A stretch of 15,764 nucleotides of DNA, taken from NCBI GenBank assembly GCA_020438915.1, contig JAGQTR010000142.1:1-15764 (forward strand), read 5' to 3'. Position numbers and translations under genes: made by a program. This DNA comes from Mycobacterium sp. GTDB lineage: Bacteria > Actinomycetota > Actinomycetes > Mycobacteriales > Mycobacteriaceae. Shown in pieces: positions 7,388 through 13,277 of the stretch (position 1 is its first letter; each line of letters starts with the position of its first letter). The notes beneath the pieces were generated by a model. That model saw only the letters and a list, made by a program, of their open reading frames with translations, had not been told where the DNA came from and made no database searches.

Positions 7388-7403
7388 GGCCCTCGCAGAG
7401 GCC
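7388..7403 (-). terminator. Possible hairpin terminator after the ABC transporter operon
   Basis: A short GC-rich stem (CCTC-GCA-GAGG core extended by GG/CC with one bulged C) starts three bases after the ATPase stop codon. There is no long U-run, which is common for mycobacterial terminators, so this remains tentative. The 68-bp gap to the dehalogenase gene shows nothing else clear. Confidence 0.3.
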
Positions 7404-7406
7404 GGG

Positions 7407-8447
7407 TCAGGTGCGGATGACGTTGATGGCGGCGCTGGAAAATTCCAGTCCGACCGCCGTTTCGACGGCGACGTCGTGGTCCGAGGGTAGGTCGACGTAC
7501 ACCGAGGACGCCCCGATTCGCACGCAGGCGCGCTGCCGGATGCCCGCAGGCTGTGCCGAGGCGACGATGCCGGAGATCGCAGATGCCTCCGGCGGCACCA
7601 GTCGCACCATTTCGTGCCGCATCACCAGGGTGGCGGGTCCATCGTCGAGGTGAAGGTCCTCCGGTAGCGCCTGCGCGCCCAAGTCGGAGTGATGCACACC
7701 GTTGACGACGGCGCCGCGAATCTCGTTGAGGCCGCCCATCAATCGGTGTACCGCCAGCGTCGATGGGCGAACGTAGGCGGTGCGCACATCCGAGTGATGC
7801 TGCAGGGTGCCGTCGATGAGAACAGCGATCCGGTCGGCGACGGCCGCGGCCTCGGCCTGATCATGGGTCACCAGCACGATCGTCGGGTCGAGTTCGTCCC
7901 GAATAGTCCGCAACAACGCGTACATATCGCTGCGCAACACGCTGTCGAGTGCGCTGAAGGGCTCGTCGAGCAGTAGAACCCTCGGTTCGGCGGCCAATGA
8001 CCGGGCCAGCGCCACCCGCTGAGCCTGTCCACCGGAGATGTCGGCGACGCGACGATCCGCGAAGTCAGCCAACTTGACCAGGTCCAGATAGCGCGCAGCC
8101 GCCTTCCTCGAGTCGGTGCGGGACAGGCCCGCGGCCCTGGCAGCGAAGGCGACATTGTCGATGACCGACAGATGTGGAAAGAGCAGTGGCCGTTGGAACA
8201 CCATCGCGATTCCACGGTGCTCTGCCGGCGTGCCGGTCACGTCTTCGCCGTCGAGCAGCACCGCGCCCCGAGTGGGCCTGTCCAGTCCGGCGATCAGCCG
8301 CAGTGCTGTGCTCTTACCCGAGCCCGACGGACCGAGCAGCGCCAGACAGGTGCCTGCGGAAATGTCGAGTTCGAGCCCTGCCAGCGCCGCCGTTGACTGG
8401 CCCCGGTGATGGCGCGTGAGGCTGCGAACTCCCAGTGCGGCGCTCAC
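7407..8447 (-). CDS. ABC transporter ATPase (YnjD-like role)
   Basis: A 346-residue nucleotide-binding subunit: Walker A GPSGSGKS (39-46), Q-loop Q85, signature ISGGQ (137-141), Walker B LLLDEP (158-163) and switch His195. Residues ~240-346 form a TOBE-like regulatory beta domain, as in importers of the CysA/PotA/FbpC class. It powers the two permeases encoded immediately upstream. The GTG at 8447 overlaps the preceding stop as GTGA, so translation is probably coupled. The E. coli counterpart YnjD is, as I remember, shorter and without the extra C-terminal domain, so naming by position in the operon is safer than naming by sequence. Confidence 0.88.
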   Translation of the reverse strand: MSAALGVRSLTRHHRGQSTAALAGLELDISAGTCLALLGPSGSGKSTALRLIAGLDRPTRGAVLLDGEDVTGTPAEHRGIAMVFQRPLLFPHLSVIDNVAFAARAAGLSRTDSRKAAARYLDLVKLADFADRRVADISGGQAQRVALARSLAAEPRVLLLDEPFSALDSVLRSDMYALLRTIRDELDPTIVLVTHDQAEAAAVADRIAVLIDGTLQHHSDVRTAYVRPSTLAVHRLMGGLNEIRGAVVNGVHHSDLGAQALPEDLHLDDGPATLVMRHEMVRLVPPEASAISGIVASAQPAGIRQRACVRIGASSVYVDLPSDHDVAVETAVGLEFSSAAINVIRT

Positions 8448-9223
8448 GTCGACATCCCACTGCGGCGCCCCACCCGGGCCACCACAATGAGCAGGATCAG
8501 CGGCGGAAGCACTGCGGCCAGTGATAGCGCTGCGACGACCGAATTGTTTCCGGTGCCCGCTGCGAACGAGGCGACCAGGATCGGGACGCTGACCACGCGC
8601 CCGCCGCCGATGAGCAGCGTCACCACGTAGTCGCTCCATCCGACCAGGAACGCCAGGAAGGCTGCCGCCGAGAGGGCGGGCGCCAGCAGCGGAATCTGCA
8701 CCCGGAGCAACACCGTCGCCTGAGATGCGCCCAAAGTTCGGGCTTCATCCTCGTAGCCTTCGTCGTAGGCGCCGAAGGCGACTCGCATCATGTAGGTCGT
8801 GTACGGAATCGCGGCCACCGCGAGCACTACGACCACGGCGAGGGGGCTTGGGGCCCTCAGTCGCAGCACCACCACATCCAGTCCGAGAGCCACCGCGAAC
8901 GCGGGCAGAATCAGCGGTGCGAACAGAACGGCCTCGATCAATCGCGGCAGCGGCATCCGGCCCGAGGCCAGGGCGCGCGCCGCCAGTGCTCCGGCGGGGG
9001 TGGCGATCGCCGCCACCGCGAGTCCGATCGTGCAGGAGACGACGAAGGCCTGCGGGGCGTCCGCGGCGAGGGCGTCACGGACACCGTCCAAACCCCACTG
9101 CCGTGGCAGCAGATCGGGAAAGGGCCATCGATTTGCAAAAGCCCACAACAGAATCGGGACGATAGGCACCAGAAACCACAGCACCAACACCCCGCGTACC
9201 GCCCGCCCCGCCGTCACCGCCAC
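8444..9223 (-). CDS. ABC transporter permease 2 (C-terminal YnjC half equivalent)
   Basis: A 259-residue inner-membrane subunit with six predicted helices. The cytoplasmic coupling (EAA) loop lies around YEDEARTLGAS (157-167), followed by PLLAPAL. It resembles the second half of fused permeases of the ThiP/FbpB type. The GTG at 9223 gives a 10-bp overlap with the upstream permease gene. A second GTG at 9217 would give a 4-bp GTGA overlap like the next junction, and the sequence does not decide between them. It pairs with permease 1 to form the import channel. Confidence 0.85.
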   Translation of the reverse strand: MAVTAGRAVRGVLVLWFLVPIVPILLWAFANRWPFPDLLPRQWGLDGVRDALAADAPQAFVVSCTIGLAVAAIATPAGALAARALASGRMPLPRLIEAVLFAPLILPAFAVALGLDVVVLRLRAPSPLAVVVVLAVAAIPYTTYMMRVAFGAYDEGYEDEARTLGASQATVLLRVQIPLLAPALSAAAFLAFLVGWSDYVVTLLIGGGRVVSVPILVASFAAGTGNNSVVAALSLAAVLPPLILLIVVARVGRRSGMST

Positions 9224-10059
9224 ACCGCCGATCGGCGCAACACCATCAGCGCGGCCGCCACCGCCAGCAGGGCCAGTGCGGCGGTGATGGTGCCCGCAGC
9301 TGCGGCCTGGGGGCGGGTCGCGAGATCGATCGAGGTGAACAGTCGGACCGCCATCACCGGCAGTGGTTCCGGATATGCCCGCCCGAGCAGACGCGCCACC
9401 TCATACGAGCCGAGGGTGTAGGTGAAGCTGATGGTTGCCGCAGCCAGCACTGCCGGGCCGATCAGCGGAAACGTCACGAGTTTCAGCCGGACCCAGCGCG
9501 TCGCGCCCAACACGGCGGCGGTCTCTTCATAGGCGGCGACCCTCGTGGCCAGCACCGCCGCAACTACCAACCCGATGAAGGCCGACTCCTTCCAGGTGTA
9601 CTCGAGAACGACCGCGATCCACCAGCGTCCGCCGACCAGCGCCGGCCAGCCACCTTCGGACAGCCCGAACAGCCGTGCCAGCAGACCGGAGTCGGCCAGG
9701 AGCAGGCCCATGGTCGCCGCGCCGATGAGATGCGGAATCGGCACGGTCACTGTCCCGGCCCACAGCGCCGACCGGTGGCCCGCCAGAGCGGTCAAGGCAG
9801 CGGTCACCCCGATCAATACCGCCAACGAGGTCGCGACCGCCGCTATCGCGATCGACAGCGCCGCGGAGGTGGCGATGTCGTCGACGTTGCCGCCATAGGC
9901 GTTCAGGGTCAACGTCGGTGCTCCGACGAGCGGCATCAACCCCAGACTCTGCAGGAGCGCCGATCCGAGGCCGGCGCCGAGCACGGTGACCACGGGCAAT
10001 ACCGCAGGAAGGGCCCAGAGCAGAGTGCGCCATGACGCTGGCGAACGCGCTTGGCTCAT
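9214..10059 (-). CDS. ABC transporter permease 1 (N-terminal YnjC half equivalent)
   Basis: A 281-residue inner-membrane subunit with about six to seven helices. A periplasmic stretch follows helix 1 (~40-65), and the coupling loop is YEETAAVLGATRWVRLKLVTFP (~177-198), which contacts the ATPase. The start is ATG at 10059, overlapping the binding protein stop as ATGA, so the two are translationally coupled. In E. coli the matching permease YnjC is a single long fused protein (about 511 residues, from memory). Here the two halves are separate genes, and their combined length of 540 is consistent with this. Confidence 0.87.
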   Translation of the reverse strand: MSQARSPASWRTLLWALPAVLPVVTVLGAGLGSALLQSLGLMPLVGAPTLTLNAYGGNVDDIATSAALSIAIAAVATSLAVLIGVTAALTALAGHRSALWAGTVTVPIPHLIGAATMGLLLADSGLLARLFGLSEGGWPALVGGRWWIAVVLEYTWKESAFIGLVVAAVLATRVAAYEETAAVLGATRWVRLKLVTFPLIGPAVLAAATISFTYTLGSYEVARLLGRAYPEPLPVMAVRLFTSIDLATRPQAAAAGTITAALALLAVAAALMVLRRSAVWR

Positions 10060-11303
10060 CCGCGCGCCAGGACGTTGCGGCGCCAACCCTCGTCGAGCGG
10101 CGAAACCCAATCCGCGGCAAGCTCGGGGTGTGCGTTGCGGGAGAGAACCGGGTAGGCCGGTACGACGGGTGACACCGGCAACGACTCGAAACCGGCGCGA
10201 TCGGTTTCGGTGAGCCGGGTCATGTCCAGGACGGTGAACTGCCCCCACACCGCGGGTTTGGCTTTCTCCAGTTGCTGCTGTGGCGACAATGCCAAGTTCG
10301 CGACGACCCGCGCCCCCGCAGTGTTTGCAGAGGTCGCCGGGATTGCCAGGAAGCTGGCGTTGCCGACCGTTCCGTCGGCCAGCGTCAGCACCTTCGTCGT
10401 GGCCGGGAAGGTGCCGTTGGCGACCAGCTCGGTCAGAGTCGCCGGGCCGTAGGTCATCGTCATGTCCACCTGACCGCCGGCGTAGAGGTCGTTGAGTTCA
10501 GCCGACGTCTGCGGATAGGTGTCCCCGCCGCGCCACAGGAACGGCTTGAGCTCGTTGAGCCGCTCGAACAAGGCGGGTGTGAGCCGGTCGTATGCCTGCT
10601 GGCTGAACTGCAGTGGGACATTCTGCGGACCGCCGGAGACGGCGATGAGTGCTTCGCGCAGGAATACAGATCCGGTGAAGTCGGGCGGAGCCGGATAGCT
10701 GAAGCGTCCTGGGTTCCGCTGCGCCCAGTCCAGTACTGCGAGGAAGTCGGTCGGCGGGTCGGCGATCTTGGCGGCGTCATAGACCACCGTGAACTGCGCT
10801 TTGTGCCACGGGGCTTCACAACCGTCGACCGGGGTGCCGAAGTCGGTACTCAGCAATGGGTCGTCGGGATCGGTCAGCGCCATGTTGGGCAGCGTCTCGG
10901 TCCACCCGCACAACCAGGCACCGGCCTGCTTGCCGGTACCGAAGTTGTCGCCGTTGACCCAGACCAGGTCGACGTCACCATCGCTCACGCCGGCCTGCCG
11001 CTCGGCGAGGACCCGGGTGACCGCGTCTCCGGTCGCTGCGATCGGCACCCGCCGCAGCGTCACTCCGGCCTGCCGGGCCGCCGGTGCCAGGACGTTGTCG
11101 ACGTAGTCGTTGCCCTGTTGGTCACCGCCGTACATCCACAGCGACACTGTCTGTCCCTGCGCCTGATCTTCGATCTCCTCCCACGACGCCGGCGCCGCCT
11201 GCACGCCCTCGGTGTCGGGGGCAGCGCATGCCGCCAGCACCGCCACCGCGCTCACCAGCGACAGCAGCGGTCTGGCCGTCACACGCGGCCCGGGCCTGCT
11301 CAT
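10056..11303 (-). CDS. ynjB: ABC transporter substrate-binding lipoprotein (YnjB-like)
   Basis: A 415-residue exported lipoprotein. The basic start and hydrophobic segment end in a lipobox LAAC with Cys26 as lipidation site. The mature part has a type-2 periplasmic-binding fold pattern. Several blocks match E. coli YnjB as I remember it: WEEIEDQAQGQTV (41-53), VDLVWVNGDNF (111-121), GWTETLPN (133-140), PAPPDFTGSVFL (204-215), LSPQQQLEKAKPAVWG and a late GW motif. It would capture the transported solute at the outer face of the membrane. C132 and C162 may form a disulfide. ATG 11303 has no good ribosome-binding site of its own; the strong AGGAGG lies 30 nt upstream, in front of a nine-codon leader frame. 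A GTG eight codons in, after AGCAGG, is an alternative start. Confidence 0.85.
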   Translation of the reverse strand: MSRPGPRVTARPLLSLVSAVAVLAACAAPDTEGVQAAPASWEEIEDQAQGQTVSLWMYGGDQQGNDYVDNVLAPAARQAGVTLRRVPIAATGDAVTRVLAERQAGVSDGDVDLVWVNGDNFGTGKQAGAWLCGWTETLPNMALTDPDDPLLSTDFGTPVDGCEAPWHKAQFTVVYDAAKIADPPTDFLAVLDWAQRNPGRFSYPAPPDFTGSVFLREALIAVSGGPQNVPLQFSQQAYDRLTPALFERLNELKPFLWRGGDTYPQTSAELNDLYAGGQVDMTMTYGPATLTELVANGTFPATTKVLTLADGTVGNASFLAIPATSANTAGARVVANLALSPQQQLEKAKPAVWGQFTVLDMTRLTETDRAGFESLPVSPVVPAYPVLSRNAHPELAADWVSPLDEGWRRNVLARG

Positions 11304-11329
11304 GGGATGTGCGGGGATCGGTCAAGCAC
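11300..11329 (-). other. Possible nine-codon leader minigene coupled to the binding-protein gene
   Basis: On the minus strand a perfect AGGAGG (11339-11334) is followed after 4 nt by GTG (11329-11327), then eight more codons (peptide MLDRSPHIP) and a TGA that overlaps the ATG of the binding protein as ATGA. Ribosomes could load here and re-initiate. A TTG at 11325 in another frame is an alternative user of the site, so this is not proven to be translated. Confidence 0.35.
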
Positions 11330-11439
11330 GAAGCCTCCTACTGTGGACTAGGCGGTGGTGGAAACAATCCTCCACTACGAGAACATGCTGCGTCTCTCGA
11401 AGACTTCCCGCGAGAGAAGCCGACGACGGACGGAGCGCC
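11304..11439. promoter_or_regulatory. Shared divergent control region of the importer operon and the TVP38-phosphatidyltransferase operon
   Basis: This 136-bp region separates the two divergent operons. It holds an imperfect palindrome at 11355-11375 (GTGGTGGA-AACAA-TCCTCCAC, 7 of 8 arm pairs match), a candidate operator roughly in the middle, and a stem-loop at 11393-11417. I could not assign clear -10/-35 elements for either direction. Two operons sharing one control region suggests co-regulation. Confidence 0.5.
11393..11417 (+). other. Stem-loop in the likely 5' leader of the TVP38 gene
   Basis: TCTCTCG (11393-11399) and CGAGAGA (11411-11417) pair perfectly over seven bases around an 11-nt loop. 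Within and beside the loop is a second palindrome GAAG-A-CTTC (11399-11407) that could form a competing fold. It lies 22 nt before the ATG. It may be a leader regulatory structure or an operator; no known riboswitch class is recognised. Confidence 0.45.
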
Positions 11440-12195
11440 ATGCAGATGCCCGAGCCTGATGCGGCAGCAGCCCGGTTCGGAGTGGGCTACCGGGCGAAGG
11501 CCGCGGTGCTGGTGCTGCTGATCGGGGCCGGCATCGTGGTGGCGATGACGGTCGATCTGCCCGATCCCGAGGTGCTCCGGGACCGGGTGGCCGCAGCGGG
11601 AACGTGGGGGTTGCTGTCGTTCGTCGTGGTCTACGCCGCCGTGAGCCTGACGCCGTTTCCGGCGAGCGCCCTGACCATCGCCAGTGGACTTCTGTTCGGG
11701 CTGGCAGTGGGCGCGGCAGTGGTGGTGTTCGCTGCCACGCTCGGCGCTTGGTTGGCGTTCCTGCTGGCCCGATCGCTGGGGCGCGAGGGTGTGTCGCGTA
11801 TCCGCTGGGCGCGCCTCGCGTCGGTCGACGCCATGCTCGAACGCCGGGGGCTGGTCTCGGTGCTGCTCGTGCGGTTGGTACCGCTGTTCCCGTTCATGGC
11901 GGTCAACTATGCGGCGGGCCTGAGCGCGGTCCGGCAGCGCGACTACCTTCTGGGCACCGCGGTGGGGATCGTCCCGGCAACGGTCGGCTACACCGCGCTG
12001 GGGGCCTACGGCACCTCCCCGCTGTCATGGCCGTTCGCCGCCGCAGTTCTCGCGGTCGTGCTCCTCAGCGTGACCGCCGGATACGCTGCCCGGCGGCTCA
12101 ACACCACGATTGCGGCGACCACGAACGGTGGCGGCGACGCATCCGGTGACGACACAGAAGGTGGCGCGGGCGATGTTCGACGATTACCTGCGTAG
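11440..12195 (+). CDS. TVP38/TMEM64 (DedA/VTT-superfamily) membrane protein, YdjX/YdjZ-like
   Basis: A 251-residue protein with about five to six membrane helices. The family signature is clear: FPASALTIASGLLFGLAVG (73-91), then a re-entrant or helical stretch, and RLVPLFPFMAVNYAAGLS (145-162) with the conserved R-x-x-P-x-x-P-x-x-x-x-N-x-x-x-G spacing. VTT-domain proteins of this superfamily include lipid scramblases and polyprenyl-phosphate or phospholipid transporters; the role of TVP38 members is not settled. The ATG at 11440 has GGAG 5 nt upstream. The hydrophilic C-tail (~222-251) is rich in Gly and Asp. It overlaps the phosphatidyltransferase gene by 23 bp, so the pair is an operon. E. 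coli ydjX and ydjZ sit in the same locus as ynjBCDF. Confidence 0.85.
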   Translation: MQMPEPDAAAARFGVGYRAKAAVLVLLIGAGIVVAMTVDLPDPEVLRDRVAAAGTWGLLSFVVVYAAVSLTPFPASALTIASGLLFGLAVGAAVVVFAATLGAWLAFLLARSLGREGVSRIRWARLASVDAMLERRGLVSVLLVRLVPLFPFMAVNYAAGLSAVRQRDYLLGTAVGIVPATVGYTALGAYGTSPLSWPFAAAVLAVVLLSVTAGYAARRLNTTIAATTNGGGDASGDDTEGGAGDVRRLPA

Positions 12196-12802
12196 TCGTC
12201 TGGAGCGACCCTTGGCCGGGCTCGCGGCGAAGGTCAACCGGCCGTGGGTCACCGCCGACCGGCTCACCGCCGTGGGCTTGATCCTGGGGCTTGCCAGCGC
12301 GGCCGCCGCCGCTTGCACCTGGTGGTGGCTGTCGCTGGCGCTGTGGCTCACCTCCCGGCTTGCCGACGGACTCGACGGGGCGCTGGCCCGGCTGCAGCGG
12401 GCGGGCGATCCAGAAGGGTCCGATGCCGGGGCGGGCGGCTTTTTCGATATCACCGCCGACTTCCTCGTCTACGGCAGCACCGTGGTCGGAGTTGCTGTCG
12501 GCGCCGCGGCCGCCTACGACGCGCCCTGGTGGCCGTTCCTGCTGGTGCTGTTGGCGTACTACGTCAACGGGACGGCGTTTCTGGCGTTCTCGTCGATCGC
12601 CGAGCGTTCGGGCCGTGCGCTTCACGATGGACGGTCGCTGTCGTTCCTCGGCGGTCTGGCTGAGGGAGCGGAAACAATTGTGGTGCATTGCTTGTGGTTG
12701 ATCTTTTCGGCGCTGGCATGGCAGATCGCGCTGGTCTGGGCCGCGGTGGTGGCGGTCAGTTCGGTGCAGCGCATGGTGCTCGGTTACCGCTCCCTGCGGT
12801 GA
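12173..12802 (+). CDS. ynjF: CDP-alcohol phosphatidyltransferase, YnjF-like
   Basis: A 209-residue multi-pass membrane enzyme. The CDP-alcohol motif is present with all four aspartates: D65-x2-D68-G69-x2-A72-R73, then G88-x3-D92-x3-D96. Such enzymes displace CMP from a CDP-linked donor such as CDP-diacylglycerol with an alcohol, forming a phosphodiester, using divalent metal at these aspartates. The segments RLADGLDGALAR, GGFFDITADFLVYG and LGGLAEGAETI match E. coli YnjF as I recall it, better than PgsA or inositol-phosphate synthases. The loop between AR and G88 is 14 residues instead of the usual 8. The start ATG lies inside the TVP38 gene in another frame, with a GAAGG about 12 nt upstream. 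The acceptor alcohol is unknown. Confidence 0.85.
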   Translation: MFDDYLRSRLERPLAGLAAKVNRPWVTADRLTAVGLILGLASAAAAACTWWWLSLALWLTSRLADGLDGALARLQRAGDPEGSDAGAGGFFDITADFLVYGSTVVGVAVGAAAAYDAPWWPFLLVLLAYYVNGTAFLAFSSIAERSGRALHDGRSLSFLGGLAEGAETIVVHCLWLIFSALAWQIALVWAAVVAVSSVQRMVLGYRSLR

Positions 12803-12905
12803 GGTTGTCGAGACCGGGGACGGGTTCTGGGGATGAATCCGCGGTTGGGGATGGTTGAGGACGAGGGCAGCACGTTTGTCGTGGTGTGCCAGCAGGGTGA
12901 ACGCC
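12803..12905 (+). other. Intergenic gap before yraN
   Basis: A 103-bp spacer with two GGGGATG direct repeats 18 bp apart (12829-12835 and 12847-12853). No clear promoter or terminator is seen, though a promoter for the yraN-comM-dprA operon would be expected here. Confidence 0.3.
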
Positions 12906-13277
12906 ATGACGAGAACAGAGAGCCGCGCCGCGATCGGCGCGAGGGGTGAACAACTCGCCGTCGACTATCTGAGTCAACTCGGATTGCGGGTGCTTGCGCG
13001 TAACTGGCGTTGTCGCTACGGGGAATTGGACATCGTCGCTGCCGATGACGTCGGCCGCACGGTGATGTTTGTCGAGGTGAAGACGCGGACCGGCGAGCAG
13101 TACGGCGGCGTGGAGCAGGCGGTGACACCGGTCAAGGTGCGCCGGCTGCGTCGGCTTGCCGGGCTGTGGCTGGCCCAGCAGCACCACAGCTGGGACGCGG
13201 TGCGTATCGACGTCATCGCGATCCGGATCGGACGTCGGCGCACTCCCGAGATCACCCACATTCAGGGGGTGGGGTGA
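12906..13277 (+). CDS. yraN: YraN family (UPF0102) nuclease-like protein
   Basis: A 123-residue protein with the endonuclease-like core of UPF0102: GARGEQLAVDYL (11-22), the acidic GELDIVAADD (39-48, D42) and FVEVKTR (55-61) with E57 and K59, which is the E-x-K pattern of restriction-nuclease-like folds. The family resembles Holliday-junction resolvases, but its cellular role is not established. The ATG at 12906 follows AGGGTGAACGCC and matches the usual start just before the conserved G-x-x-GE; an upstream ATG would add 17 unconserved residues. The stop overlaps the comM start as TGATG. Confidence 0.9.
   Translation: MTRTESRAAIGARGEQLAVDYLSQLGLRVLARNWRCRYGELDIVAADDVGRTVMFVEVKTRTGEQYGGVEQAVTPVKVRRLRRLAGLWLAQQHHSWDAVRIDVIAIRIGRRRTPEITHIQGVG

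Noticed and set aside
6292..7653. 453-codon plus-strand frame across the dehalogenase and ATPase genes
   Set aside because: It crosses two clearly real minus-strand genes with conserved motifs, and its own product shows no family pattern.
7407..11303. Annotation as a thiamine or ferric-iron importer
   Set aside because: The permease and ATPase class is similar, but the binding protein blocks fit YnjB, and no thiamine riboswitch or iron box was seen in the operon's control region.
11122..11325. 67-codon TTG frame using the AGGAGG upstream of ynjB
   Set aside because: The product is Gly/Arg rich and lies out of frame over the lipoprotein signal region. The spacing is good, but nothing supports it as a protein.
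10272..11351. 359-codon frame antisense to the binding lipoprotein
   Set aside because: Arg/Gly/Val-rich shadow; the minus-strand protein has a lipobox and YnjB blocks.
12833..12949. 38-codon ATG frame in the gap before yraN, running into yraN in another frame
   Set aside because: The product is charged and unconserved-looking, there is no convincing ribosome-binding site, and most of it overlaps the yraN coding region.
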